This document shows positions 44,288-53,010 of a stretch of 64,000 nt of DNA, one piece after another. The stretch is taken from NCBI GenBank assembly GCA_016223165.1, contig JACRPO010000005.1, positions 124,001-188,000 of the forward strand. The letters are read 5' to 3'. The first letter of the stretch is position 1; every line of letters starts with the position of its first letter. The DNA comes from Burkholderiales bacterium. Lineage in GTDB: Bacteria > Pseudomonadota > Gammaproteobacteria > Burkholderiales > Burkholderiaceae_C. A program made the translations under genes and the position numbers. Under the pieces are notes generated by a model, which was not told the origin of the DNA, ran no database searches, and saw only the letters and a list, made by a program, of their open reading frames with translations.

Positions 44288-44695
44288 CTACTGCTCGGAA
44301 ATGCCCGGCAAGCCACCCACGTCCAGGGACCACGAGAGGGCGGACTTGCACCAGACTCGTCGCTCGGGTGCAAGTTGCTCCCGCTGCGCGAGACCGCCCA
44401 CACGAAGGGTTCGCGTGGGCGGGTTGTCTTCGTCGGCCGTGACATACACCGGCGAGCCGCAGTTCGGACAGAAGGCGTGCCGACGCTTTGCACCGCTGTC
44501 TGCGGTGGTCTTGAGGTAGACGTTCGGAGCCCCGGTGAGAAGGCGGAACGTTCCGGCGAGCGTCGGAACCGATACCCGAAACGCCGAGCCTGTCAGGACC
44601 TGACAGTCGGTGCAATGGCAGATGCCGCTGCGTTCGGGGTCGACTTCAGCTTCGTAGGTGATCTGCCCGCAGTGACACGCACCAGTGACCTTCAT
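44288..44695 (-). CDS. GFA-family (Mss4-like) zinc protein
   Basis: A 135-residue protein of the glutathione-dependent formaldehyde-activating family. Zinc-binding cysteines are in CHCGQ, CHCTDC and FCPNCG. The start ATG at 44695 has GAGGCAGAG upstream, and the chain begins MKVTGACHCG as in the family. Most relatives have no proven activity. It is convergent with the AraC gene; the 79-bp gap holds no feature. Confidence 0.85.
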   Translation of the reverse strand: MKVTGACHCGQITYEAEVDPERSGICHCTDCQVLTGSAFRVSVPTLAGTFRLLTGAPNVYLKTTADSGAKRRHAFCPNCGSPVYVTADEDNPPTRTLRVGGLAQREQLAPERRVWCKSALSWSLDVGGLPGISEQ

Positions 44696-44744
44696 CTCTG
44701 CCTCGCTGGGTAGGAGTTGGCCTTCCAACGGCCTTCAAGGGTGC

Positions 44745-45512
44745 TCACGCGAACTTCGCCGGCCGCTTCTCGAGACGGGCGCGAATGCCTTCGGTCTTGT
44801 CGCCGGTGGCGAACAGCAGCTGGAACGACTTGCGCTCCATCTGCAGTCCCTGTTCCAGCGGCACGTTCATGCCCCCGATGACCGCCTCCTTGATGAACTG
44901 CAACGCCTGCTGCGGCCCTTGCGCCAGCTGGCGGGCCAGCGCCAGGGCGCGCGGCTCCACCTCCGCGTCCGGCACGACCTCGCTCGCCAGGCCCATGGCC
45001 AGTGCCTGCGCGGCGGCGATCGGTGCGCCGCTCATCAGCAGATGCATCGCGCGGAACTTGCCGACCGCACGCGTCAGCCGCTGAGTGGCACCGCCGCCCG
45101 GCATCAGGCCGATCAGCACTTCGGGCTGGCCGAAGCGGGCGCTCTCACCAGCCACGATCACGTCGGCGTGCATGGCCAGCTCGCAGCCCCCGCCGAGCGC
45201 GTGGCCGCGCACGGCCGCGATCACCGGCTTCCTGCATCCGCTGACGGCGGCCCAGAGTTGGTCCATGCGGCGCGCCAGGATCTCGGTCGGCGACGCATCG
45301 ACGTACTCGTTCAGATCGGCGCCCGCGCAGAAGGCGCGCTCGTTGCCGGCCAGCACGACCACCCGCGTGAGCGGGTCCGCATCCAGCCTGGCAAACGACG
45401 TGGCCAGTGCCTGGCGCAAGGTCAGGTTCAAGGCATTGAGCACGGCCGGCCGATGCAGCCGCAGCACGACGACGCCCTCGGCCCGCCGTTCCTCGAGCAG
45501 GACATCTTCCAT
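44745..45512 (-). CDS. Enoyl-CoA hydratase/isomerase family protein 1
   Basis: A 255-residue crotonase. The oxyanion-hole segments FCAGADLNEYVD and GHALGGGCELAMHAD are intact, with a Glu in the hydratase position (GQPEVLIGLMPGGG). It starts 2 bp after the stop of the second crotonase gene and is last in the run SDR-ligase-amidohydrolase-ECH2-ECH1. It should hydrate or isomerise a CoA-bound intermediate made by the ligase. Confidence 0.9.
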   Translation of the reverse strand: MEDVLLEERRAEGVVVLRLHRPAVLNALNLTLRQALATSFARLDADPLTRVVVLAGNERAFCAGADLNEYVDASPTEILARRMDQLWAAVSGCRKPVIAAVRGHALGGGCELAMHADVIVAGESARFGQPEVLIGLMPGGGATQRLTRAVGKFRAMHLLMSGAPIAAAQALAMGLASEVVPDAEVEPRALALARQLAQGPQQALQFIKEAVIGGMNVPLEQGLQMERKSFQLLFATGDKTEGIRARLEKRPAKFA

Positions 45513-45514
45513 CC

Positions 45515-46312
45515 TCAGCACCCAAAGCGCGGCACGCGCTTGTCGAAGAACGCCGCCACCGCCTCGGCGTGCTCGGCCGTGTGGTGGGCCAGACCCTGCA
45601 GACGCCCAGCGGCGTCCAGCGCCTCGTCGAGCGTGCCGGTACGCGCCTGCTGCAGCAATTGCTTGGTCCAGCGCAGGACCTGCGACGGATTCGTCGCGAT
45701 GCGCGCGGCGAGCGCCAGCGCTTCGTCCAGCAACGCGTCGGCTTCGACCACCCGCGACACCAGTCCGATGCGATACGCCTCGTTGGCATAGATGGTGTCG
45801 CCGGTGAGCGCGAGCTCGGCCGCGCGCGATGCGCCCACCACGCGTGGCAGCAGCCAGCAGCCCCCGTCGCCCGGCACGATGCCGACCTTGACGAAGCTCT
45901 CCGCGAAGCGCGCCGTGTGCGCTGCGATGCGGATGTCGCACAGGCAGGCCAGGTCGTTGCCGGCGCCGATGGCCGCGCCGTTGACGGCCGCGATGATGGG
46001 CACCTGCAGGCGCTGGAACGCGCGCGGGATGCGCTGGATGCCGTCTCGATAGTTCTGCGCGATCTGCTCGGGCGAGCCCGCGAACATGCCGGTGCGGTCG
46101 CGCATCTCCGCGACGTTGCCGCCCGAACAGAACGAGCTGCCGGCGCCCGTGAGCACCGCCGCGCGGATGCCGAGGTCGGCGTTGAGGCGATCGACGATCT
46201 GCTCGAAGGCAGCGAACATCGCTTCGCCGCTCAGGGCGTTGCAGGTGTCAGGGCGGTTGAGCGTCAGCAGCGCAACGGCGCCGCGCTGTTCGAAGAGGAT
46301 GGGCTCAGACAC
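45515..46312 (-). CDS. Enoyl-CoA hydratase/isomerase family protein 2
   Basis: A 265-residue crotonase starting at GTG 46312 (SEPILFEQRGAVALLTLNRPD). It has FCSGGNVAEMRD and AAIGAGNDLACLCD as oxyanion loops. The hydratase Glu position is occupied by Asp (VGIVPGDGGCWLLPRVVG), suggesting an isomerase or hydrolase-like member rather than a plain hydratase. It differs strongly from ECH1, so the pair may catalyse successive steps. Confidence 0.88.
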   Translation of the reverse strand: MSEPILFEQRGAVALLTLNRPDTCNALSGEAMFAAFEQIVDRLNADLGIRAAVLTGAGSSFCSGGNVAEMRDRTGMFAGSPEQIAQNYRDGIQRIPRAFQRLQVPIIAAVNGAAIGAGNDLACLCDIRIAAHTARFAESFVKVGIVPGDGGCWLLPRVVGASRAAELALTGDTIYANEAYRIGLVSRVVEADALLDEALALAARIATNPSQVLRWTKQLLQQARTGTLDEALDAAGRLQGLAHHTAEHAEAVAAFFDKRVPRFGC

Positions 46313-46359
46313 GTTCGACCGCCAAGGCAATTCCTGGACTCACGCCGATGCACATCGGA

Positions 46360-47202
46360 TCACAGCCCCAGGACCCGCTCGGCATTGCCGTGCATGACTT
46401 TCTCCATCACCGCGTCCGAATAGTCCAGCTCGGACCACTCGCGCAGGATGCGTTCGTAGGGCAGGCTCGGGTAGTCGCTGCCGAACATGATCTTGTCCTG
46501 CAGGCGGCCGCGGATGTCGACCTTCAGGTTGCCCGGGAAGTGCTTGGGTGCCCAACCCGACATCTCCCAGTACACGTTGCCCTTGTGCAGCGCCACCGCT
46601 GTCGTCTCGTCGACCCAGGGCCAGCCCGGATGGGCCATCAGGATCTTCAGCTTCGGAAAGTCCGCCGCCAGCTCGTCGATGTGCGAGGGGTGGGCGTGGC
46701 GCACACGCGCACCGTGGCCGCCCGGCATGCCGGCACCCATGCCGGTCGTGCCGACGTCGATCATCACCGCCGCACCGAGAGCGTTGATCTCCTCGAACAG
46801 CGGGTAGTGGCGGCGGTCGTTCACCGCGAAGTGCTGCATGATCGGGTGGAAGTGGAAGCCGACGAAGCCCAGTTCCTGCACGGCCTTCTTCACCTGCCGG
46901 ATCGCGATCTCGCCCTTGGCCGGCTCCACCGCGCCCCAGCACTGCAGCACGCGCTGCGGGTGCCGCTGCCACAACGCGTGCACGTACTCGTTCGTGCAAG
47001 GCGGTGCGGCGACCGTCGTCTCCAGGTCCAGCGCCACCAGGCAGGCTTCGACGCCGGCGGCGGTGAACTCTGCGATGACCTCGTCTTCGCTCTTGGCCAC
47101 CCAGTCGCGTTTCCAGTAGGTGGCCAGGGCCTCGGGATAGGGGCCCTGGGCGTCGATCCAGGTCTGGGTGCCCGGATAGCAGTGCAAGTCGATGATGCGC
47201 AT
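46360..47202 (-). CDS. Amidohydrolase-2 family protein (ACMSD-like)
   Basis: A 280-residue metal-dependent hydrolase or decarboxylase. It shows GFHFHP near 125, LMAHPGWPW near 188, and the C-terminal MFGSDYP with its metal Asp. The usual N-terminal His-x-His pair reads IDLHCYPG, with only one His, so one metal ligand is altered. It sits between crotonase 2 and the ligase, as in clusters where such enzymes open or decarboxylate ring-derived acids. The substrate is unknown. Confidence 0.85.
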   Translation of the reverse strand: MRIIDLHCYPGTQTWIDAQGPYPEALATYWKRDWVAKSEDEVIAEFTAAGVEACLVALDLETTVAAPPCTNEYVHALWQRHPQRVLQCWGAVEPAKGEIAIRQVKKAVQELGFVGFHFHPIMQHFAVNDRRHYPLFEEINALGAAVMIDVGTTGMGAGMPGGHGARVRHAHPSHIDELAADFPKLKILMAHPGWPWVDETTAVALHKGNVYWEMSGWAPKHFPGNLKVDIRGRLQDKIMFGSDYPSLPYERILREWSELDYSDAVMEKVMHGNAERVLGL

Positions 47203-47227
47203 GGCCAGCTCTTTCGGTGTGTCGGGG

Positions 47228-48871
47228 TCAGGCCGCGGCGGCCAGCTTGGCGGCCACCATTTCGCCGAGGGCTTTCTTGGAGACCTTGCCGAAGGCGGAG
47301 ACGGGCAATTCGCGCAGCACCTCCAAGCGCTCGGGCAGCTTGAACCTGGCGATCTCGTGGGTGTTCAGGAACGACACCAGCTCCGGCAGCGTCAGCGTGG
47401 CGCCGGCCTTGAGCACCACGCAGGCACACATCTTTTCGCCGAGGGCCGCATCGGGCATCGGCACGCAGGCCACGTTCTGCACCGCCGGGTGCATGAGGAT
47501 GAGGTTCTCCACTTCCTCGGCACTGATCTTCTCGCCGCCGCGGTTGATGAGGTCCTTCTTGCGCCCTTCGACGATGTAGTTGCCTGAGGCGTGTTTGCGC
47601 ATCAGGTCGCCCGAGCGGTAGAAGCCGTCGGGCGTGAACTGGCGCGCGTTGTACTCGGGCACGCCGTAGTAGCCGCGCAGCGTGTAGGGCCCTCGGCAGG
47701 CCAGTTCGCCCACCTCGCCGTCGGGCACCTCGCGGCCATCGTCGTCGATGAGCTTGACCTCATCGTCGGCACACACCGGCCGGCCGCAGGTTTCCATCAG
47801 CACCTCTTCGGGATCACCAGTCCGCACGAACATCAGCAGGCCTTCGCTCATGCCGAAGTTCTCCTGCACGAAGGCGTTGGCGAAGAGCCGGCGCGTGCGC
47901 TGGCGCGTCTCGGGCTGCATGCGCTGGCCGCCGCTCTGGATCTGCCTGACCGACGACAGGTCGAAGTCGCCGATGAGCGGATCGTTGATGAGCCGGATCA
48001 GCAGCGCCGGCACCACCTTGAGATGCGTGATGCGGTGCTGCTGAATGAGCGCGAACATCTCGGCCGGCCGCGTGTTGGCGTGCAGGACCACCTTGCCGCC
48101 CCGGAACAGGAAGCCCTGGATGCCGGGGCAGGCCAAAGGCAGGTTGTGCGCGATCGGCAGGACCAGCAGCAGCACCGAGTCGGCGTCGACGAAGGCCACT
48201 TCCGACGCGACCTTCGAGTTGTAGGCGTAGTCGTTGTTGGTGCGCGGGATGAGCTTCGGGATGCCGGTGGTGCCGCCCGAGAGCTGGAAGATGCAAGGGT
48301 CGGTGGCTGCGAACGGCAGGCCTTGCAGCCGGCTGGCGGGCAAGGCGGCCGGGCGCTCGATCAGCGCCGCCAACGAGTGCTCACCGGGGCCGGGCGTGCC
48401 CAGCACCAGGCGCAGCCGCAGGCAAGGCTGCTCGGCCTGAACGCGATCGATGATGCCCGCGAAGCGGAAGTCGCGCACGCTCTCGGGATAGACGCAGCAG
48501 GCCGCTTGCGAGAGCTGCACGAACTGGCTGATCTCGGCGTAGCGGTGCGTCACCAGCGCCGCGATCGGGATGGCGCCGATCTTCTGCAGTGCCAGGTACA
48601 GGATGACGAACTCGGCCACGTTGGGCAGCGTCGGCACGACGCGGTCCTGGGGCTGCAGGCCGATCGCCAGCAGGTTGAGCGCGAGGTTGGTGCTCTGCCG
48701 ATCGAGCTCCGCGTAGGTGTAGCTGCGCGCGCCGTCGACGAGCGCCGTGCGCGGGCCGAATCGCGCAAACACATCGGCGTACTCCTGCGCCAGCGTGCGG
48801 TCGGCCCAGTAGCCGCGCTCGCGGTAGCGCAGTGCGAAGTCGGGCGGGAAGGGGACGAAACCTTCGAGCAT
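47228..48871 (-). CDS. Aryl-acid AMP/CoA ligase (2,3-dihydroxybenzoate-AMP ligase-like)
   Basis: A 547-residue ANL-superfamily enzyme. The ATP loop is LSGGTTGIPK, followed by ENFGMSEG and the hinge region FYRSGDLMRKH, then GRKKDLINRGGEKISAEEVE and the C-terminal lysine region (PVSAFGKVSKKAL). Overall it is close to EntE/DhbE-type aryl-acid adenylating enzymes. With no carrier-protein or siderophore genes nearby and two crotonases in the same operon, CoA activation of an aromatic acid for degradation is more likely than siderophore making. Confidence 0.88.
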   Translation of the reverse strand: MLEGFVPFPPDFALRYRERGYWADRTLAQEYADVFARFGPRTALVDGARSYTYAELDRQSTNLALNLLAIGLQPQDRVVPTLPNVAEFVILYLALQKIGAIPIAALVTHRYAEISQFVQLSQAACCVYPESVRDFRFAGIIDRVQAEQPCLRLRLVLGTPGPGEHSLAALIERPAALPASRLQGLPFAATDPCIFQLSGGTTGIPKLIPRTNNDYAYNSKVASEVAFVDADSVLLLVLPIAHNLPLACPGIQGFLFRGGKVVLHANTRPAEMFALIQQHRITHLKVVPALLIRLINDPLIGDFDLSSVRQIQSGGQRMQPETRQRTRRLFANAFVQENFGMSEGLLMFVRTGDPEEVLMETCGRPVCADDEVKLIDDDGREVPDGEVGELACRGPYTLRGYYGVPEYNARQFTPDGFYRSGDLMRKHASGNYIVEGRKKDLINRGGEKISAEEVENLILMHPAVQNVACVPMPDAALGEKMCACVVLKAGATLTLPELVSFLNTHEIARFKLPERLEVLRELPVSAFGKVSKKALGEMVAAKLAAAA

Positions 48872-48885
48872 GGCGGGGCCTGCGT

Positions 48886-49647
48886 TCAGGTCGAGGCGGT
48901 GAAGCCACCGTCGATGACGACCACTTCGCCCGTCACGAAGCGATTGCTCTGCAGCAGGTTGAGCATGGTCTCGGCAACGTCGTCCGCCGTGACGCAGCGG
49001 CGCAGCGGCGTGAGCTTGGCACGCTTGCCCATCAGGTCGTCGTACTTGTCGCCGAGCATGCGCTGCATCCACTCGCCTTCCATCCAGCCCGGTGCGACGG
49101 CGTTCACGCGAATGTCGGGGCCGAGGTTCCACGCCAGCATCTTGGTCATGCTGATGATGGCGGCCTTGCTGGCCGAATAGGGCAGCGGCTGCGGACCCGG
49201 GCGCAAGCCGACGATGCTGGCGGTGAAGACGATGGCCGGCGCGGTGCCCTTCCTGAGCAGGGGCACGGCGGCGCGCGTGACCTGGAAGTTGCCGCGAACA
49301 TTGACCGCGAACGTGCGGTCCCACTCGGCCATGTCGAGGCTCTCGAGATCCTTGACCTTCCACTTCGCGGTGGTGCCGGCGTTGTTGATCAGGCCGTCGA
49401 GCCGGCCCCAGGCCGCGTCGATCTTCTGCAGCATGGCGCGCACGGCCGCATCGTCGCTCACGTCGCACTGCAGCAGCAGCGTTTCGGCGCCGAGCGCCTG
49501 GGCCTCGGCGGACACGGCCTGCGCGGCCTGGGCGCTGGAGGAATAGTTGATGGCCACGTCGTAGCCGGCGCGAGCCAGCGTGAGCACGGCGCTGCGGCCG
49601 ATGCCGGTGGCGCCGCCGGTGACGAGCGCCTTCTTTCGGGGAGTCAT
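48886..49647 (-). CDS. Short-chain dehydrogenase/reductase of the CoA-ligase operon
   Basis: A 253-residue classical SDR. It has TGGATGIGRS, NNAG, and the catalytic Tyr-Lys in PYSASKAAIISM with Ser in FTASIVG. The ribosome site is AAGGACC. It is first in the minus-strand operon, divergent from a LysR gene across 101 bp. It is probably a 3-hydroxyacyl-CoA or ring-alcohol dehydrogenase step. Confidence 0.88.
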   Translation of the reverse strand: MTPRKKALVTGGATGIGRSAVLTLARAGYDVAINYSSSAQAAQAVSAEAQALGAETLLLQCDVSDDAAVRAMLQKIDAAWGRLDGLINNAGTTAKWKVKDLESLDMAEWDRTFAVNVRGNFQVTRAAVPLLRKGTAPAIVFTASIVGLRPGPQPLPYSASKAAIISMTKMLAWNLGPDIRVNAVAPGWMEGEWMQRMLGDKYDDLMGKRAKLTPLRRCVTADDVAETMLNLLQSNRFVTGEVVVIDGGFTAST

Positions 49648-49698
49648 GGAGGTCCTTGGGTGTGCGGCTGACTTCAATGTAGTCAGTGCCGGGAATGC

Positions 49699-49710
49699 GC
49701 CATAGATGGC
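49699..49710. promoter_or_regulatory. Palindrome in the SDR/LysR divergent region
   Basis: GCCAT-AG-ATGGC is a perfect 5-bp dyad midway between the SDR start (49647) and the LysR start (49749). This is where a divergent LysR regulator would bind. It does not match the ATA-N9-TAT element of the pxp regulon. Confidence 0.4.
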
Positions 49711-49748
49711 AACATCGGCAACGTGATTTGCTTTTCGCATCCCCCGCC

Positions 49749-50696
49749 ATGAAGCTCGAGCAACTGCAGCACCTGGTGGCCATCGTCGAACACGGCAGCC
49801 TGAGGGCTGCCGCGCGCCGGCTCGAAGCGCCGCAGCCGGCGCTGACGCGCAGCATCCGCGCACTGGAGAAGGAACTCGGGGGGGCGTTGTTCCTGCGCGA
49901 GACCAAGGGGATGACGCTGACGCCGATGGGCCGGCGCTTTCACGTCCGCGCCAGCGCCATCGTCCACGAGGCGCGCCGTGCGGTCGAGGAGATTGCGCAG
50001 CAGGGTGGAGACGACAGCGGGAGCGTTGTCGTCGCGTTGTCGATCATGCCGCACGTCGGCATGCTGCCGCGCGCGCTGCCCGAGTTTCGCCGCCGCTACC
50101 CGAAGGTCCGCATGCACCTGATCGAAGGCCTGTTCCCCGACGTCGAGCATGCGCTGCGCGACGGCTCGATCGATTTCTATCTCGGTGCCGCGCCGCGCGC
50201 CGCACCGGCGCCGGGTCTCGTGTCGCGAACCGTCCTCGAGAACATGCGCGCCGTGGTGGGGCGAAAGGGCCACCCTCTGGCGGGGGCACGCTCGTTGAAG
50301 GCGCTCAAGGACGCCGAGTGGGCGGTCACCGCAGTGGACTACGCCGTCGACGATGACCTCGTGCGCCTGTTCGCCGGCCACGGCATGGAGGCACCTCGGG
50401 TTCTTCTGCGGGCTCGCTCGGCCATGTCCATCCTGGTCGCGCTGGCGCACAGCGACTTGTTGGCGATGCTGCCGGTGCAGTGGGCGGAGTTTCCGATGAC
50501 GCGCGACGCGCTGCAGGTCGTCCACGTCCGTGAGTCGCTGCCGGCGCCCAAGATCGTGTTGATCCGCCGACCGGATCTGCCGCTGACGCCCGCGGCAGAG
50601 TTCTTCTCCGATGTCCTGGTGCGCGAGGCGAGGGCGGTGAATCCGCCGGCTCGAGGTCGCAAGAGTTTCGGCAGCGCCGTGGGCGGCGCTTCGTAG
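49749..50696 (+). CDS. LysR-family regulator of the CoA-ligase cluster
   Basis: A 315-residue LysR protein. The helix-turn-helix is at residues 4-62 (LRAAARRLEAPQPALTRSIRALEKELG), and the sensor domain follows. The ATG at 49749 is chosen by the typical MKLEQLQHLVAIVEHGS start. It is divergent from the SDR-ligase-amidohydrolase-crotonase operon and therefore its likely regulator. The inducer is unknown, perhaps an aromatic acid. Confidence 0.9.
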   Translation: MKLEQLQHLVAIVEHGSLRAAARRLEAPQPALTRSIRALEKELGGALFLRETKGMTLTPMGRRFHVRASAIVHEARRAVEEIAQQGGDDSGSVVVALSIMPHVGMLPRALPEFRRRYPKVRMHLIEGLFPDVEHALRDGSIDFYLGAAPRAAPAPGLVSRTVLENMRAVVGRKGHPLAGARSLKALKDAEWAVTAVDYAVDDDLVRLFAGHGMEAPRVLLRARSAMSILVALAHSDLLAMLPVQWAEFPMTRDALQVVHVRESLPAPKIVLIRRPDLPLTPAAEFFSDVLVREARAVNPPARGRKSFGSAVGGAS

Positions 50697-50775
50697 TGCG
50701 GGGGCGCACCGAAACCCGCCGCGCCGCGAAGGCGCCGATGTGCACCGCGAGCCGATCGAACCGGCCCGCACCTCG

Positions 50776-51765
50776 TCACTCAGGCAGATTCAATATCGAC
50801 AACAACTTCGCCTTGGACTGCGAGTCGTCGTCCAGACGCTTGGTGAAGTCCGCCCGGTTCAGGTAGGTCGCGTTCTGCAACACCGATTCGGCTGTCGCCT
50901 GGTAGGCGGCGCCATGGACGATCGTGCTGCACTCGGCCTCCAGCTTGGCGAGGGCAGGCGCCGGTGTGCCGGCGCGGACGAACAGGCCGCCGTAGCCTGA
51001 GGCCGGAACCTGATACCCCAACTCGGCGACAGTCGGGACATCCGGGAACCACTTGGACCGCTTGTCGGAAAACACGACGAGAGGCCGAAGCTTCTGCTGG
51101 CTGGCCAGCGCCGTGGTCACCATGCCGGCCTCCACCTGGCCGGTCATCAGGTCGGCGACGAAGGCTGTCTCTCCGCGATAGGGGATGTCGGTCAACGTCA
51201 CCCCCGCCGCGCGCCAGAGTTCCGCACCCATCAGGTGTGGTGAAGACGCGGTCCCTGAATGGCCGTACCGGATCTGGCCCGGCCTGGATTGCGCCTGCTG
51301 CATGAAGGACTTGAAGTCCTTGATCGGCGAGGACGGCGGCACCGCCAGGAAGAAGACATTCTCGAATGTCTGGCACACCGGAATGAACGTGTCCCGGGCA
51401 TAGGAAAGCTTCCGGGCGCGGTGCAACTGAATGGTCACCGGCGTCGCTGGCGTGAAGGCCATCGTATGGCCGTCGGCCGGCGCAGCCGCCACGGCTTGCA
51501 TTCCGAGGACCAGCCCCGCCCCCGGCTTGTTGTCGATGTTCACCGCCTGCCCCAGCCGGGCTTGCAGTTCCTTGCCGAAGGTCCGTGCCAGCACATCCAC
51601 GGTGGACCCCGGCGGCAGTGTCAGGACCACCGTCAGCGGCTTGCTCGGAAAGTCCTGCGCCACGACCGCGCCCGTCCCGAGGCCGCAGAGGGCGACAAGC
51701 AGGACGGCGCGCAGCCACGGGGCCTGTGTCACGGCGGCAAGACAAGCGTCTCCGTTATTCCTCAT
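50776..51765 (-). CDS. Bug-family (tripartite tricarboxylate type) solute-binding protein 1
   Basis: A 329-residue Bug protein with a signal peptide to about residue 37 (TGAVVAQDFPSKP). The family motifs are LPPGSTVDVLARTFGKELQ, NKPGAGLVLGMQAV and the sheet segment IPYRGETAFVADLMTGQVEAG. The start ATG at 51765 has AAGGGGAA upstream. No TctA/TctB membrane genes are in the window, as usual for orphan Bug proteins. It follows the DapA-like gene by 63 bp and may bind that enzyme's substrate or a related organic acid. Confidence 0.88.
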   Translation of the reverse strand: MRNNGDACLAAVTQAPWLRAVLLVALCGLGTGAVVAQDFPSKPLTVVLTLPPGSTVDVLARTFGKELQARLGQAVNIDNKPGAGLVLGMQAVAAAPADGHTMAFTPATPVTIQLHRARKLSYARDTFIPVCQTFENVFFLAVPPSSPIKDFKSFMQQAQSRPGQIRYGHSGTASSPHLMGAELWRAAGVTLTDIPYRGETAFVADLMTGQVEAGMVTTALASQQKLRPLVVFSDKRSKWFPDVPTVAELGYQVPASGYGGLFVRAGTPAPALAKLEAECSTIVHGAAYQATAESVLQNATYLNRADFTKRLDDDSQSKAKLLSILNLPE

Positions 51766-51828
51766 ATGAGGTTCCCCTTTGAACATCAGCAGTTCGACGA
51801 GAGCAGCCCAACTTCCATCGGTATCGAC

Positions 51829-52824
51829 TCAGCGATAGATCGCCAGCGAGGCCTCCTTGCGCTCGATGACGGACAGGCCTGCGCCCTCGAGCAGACCGTA
51901 GATGGTGTCGATCTCGACCTGCTTCGGCGCCGGCATCGGCGGGCGCATGAACGGGTTCGGGATCAAGCCGCGCAGCCAGGTGGCGACCTTGTAGCGCACG
52001 TGCAGGCGGCCCATGTCGGCCACGTACTCATGCAGCTGTGACAGCCCGCCCTGCCAGATCTCGTTGGCTCGATCGATGTTGCGCTCGTCCCACGCCTGCA
52101 GGTGGTCGAGCATGCCTTCCAGGCCGTAGTTCCAGAAGCCGCTCAGCGTGCCGTCGAACAGGTCGGTGGCGCGGTACTCGTGGAACCGCGACGCCAACGC
52201 CGCCATCACCGAGACGCGGCGCGGCAGCTTGCGCAGCGCCTTGCCGACGATGCGATAGCCGTCGTAGCCGTAGGTCATCTTCCAGCCGACGATGTTCGGA
52301 ATCTCATTGCAGATGGCGATGGTCGCATCGACGGGGAGACCGGGCGTGAACGGAGCGGCGGAGCCGGATACCGGGTGCGTGATGATCGGCAGATCCACGG
52401 CGCGGTCCTGCGCCTTGATCTGATCCGACCATACCTCGGGGTACCGGTTGGCATCCCAGCAGGAGGTGATGTCCTGCGCACCGCCAGGCGGGGTCACGAA
52501 GATGCCGTCCACGCCCATGGCTTTCGCGTCGCGTGCGGTGTCCACCACTTCGGACGTGGCCAGCGCCCAGGTGCCCGCGATCAGGGGCACCGAGCGGTTG
52601 TTCTCCTCCATCGCGATCTCCAGGACGCGGCGCTTTTCCTCACGCGTCAGAGTGAAGATCTCGCCCGCCTCGGGATTGATGCACAGCCCCCCTTTGGCCC
52701 GGAAGCGCTCGTTGCCGAGGAAGTAGCGAAGAAACCTGCGGTACGCCTGCTCGTCGACCTTCAGGTCCGGCGTGAACGGGAGCAGGACCGCGGCGTAGCA
52801 GACGTCTCCGAGATGCATGTTCAT
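51829..52824 (-). CDS. DapA/N-acetylneuraminate-lyase superfamily protein, atypical active site
   Basis: A 331-residue TIM-barrel protein of the DapA family. The Schiff-base lysine is likely Lys182 (NIVGWKMTYG). The usual YNxP motif with its active-site tyrosine is replaced by THPVSG at 149-154, so this is not a standard dihydrodipicolinate synthase. I began at ATG 52824 (MNMHLGDV); the TTG at 52839 is less likely. It is divergent from a TetR regulator and followed by a Bug protein, fitting a catabolic aldolase or hydratase. Confidence 0.85.
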   Translation of the reverse strand: MNMHLGDVCYAAVLLPFTPDLKVDEQAYRRFLRYFLGNERFRAKGGLCINPEAGEIFTLTREEKRRVLEIAMEENNRSVPLIAGTWALATSEVVDTARDAKAMGVDGIFVTPPGGAQDITSCWDANRYPEVWSDQIKAQDRAVDLPIITHPVSGSAAPFTPGLPVDATIAICNEIPNIVGWKMTYGYDGYRIVGKALRKLPRRVSVMAALASRFHEYRATDLFDGTLSGFWNYGLEGMLDHLQAWDERNIDRANEIWQGGLSQLHEYVADMGRLHVRYKVATWLRGLIPNPFMRPPMPAPKQVEIDTIYGLLEGAGLSVIERKEASLAIYR

Positions 52825-52870
52825 GGGAAGTCGGTTCAAGAATGGAAGAGATCTTGGACAGTTGCTCTAT

Positions 52871-52991
52871 TGTGATCACAGTCAGTTTTGAGCGACCCCG
52901 GACTTACCCTTGGATGTCTTTCGGCATCGCACTCTGTTGTGCGACAGGCGCGCGCGGATGGATACTCACCCCATCCTGAGCGCAGTCAGTT
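52871..52991. promoter_or_regulatory. Candidate TetR control region
   Basis: The divergent gap between the DapA-like gene (start 52824) and tetR (start 53011) holds a perfect 10-bp palindrome TGTGATCACA at 52871-52880. It also has the direct repeat CAGTCAGTT at 52879-52887 and 52983-52991, the second copy just before the tetR ribosome site. One or both may be operators. Confidence 0.4.
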
Positions 52992-53010
52992 CCATGCAGA
53001 GAAAGGCAAC

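Noticed and set aside
47228..48871. Siderophore biosynthesis gene entE
   Set aside because: No isochorismate, carrier-protein or NRPS genes are nearby; crotonases and SDR indicate degradation.
52871..52880. CRP binding site
   Set aside because: TGTGATCACA lacks the 6-bp spacer between half-sites that CRP needs.
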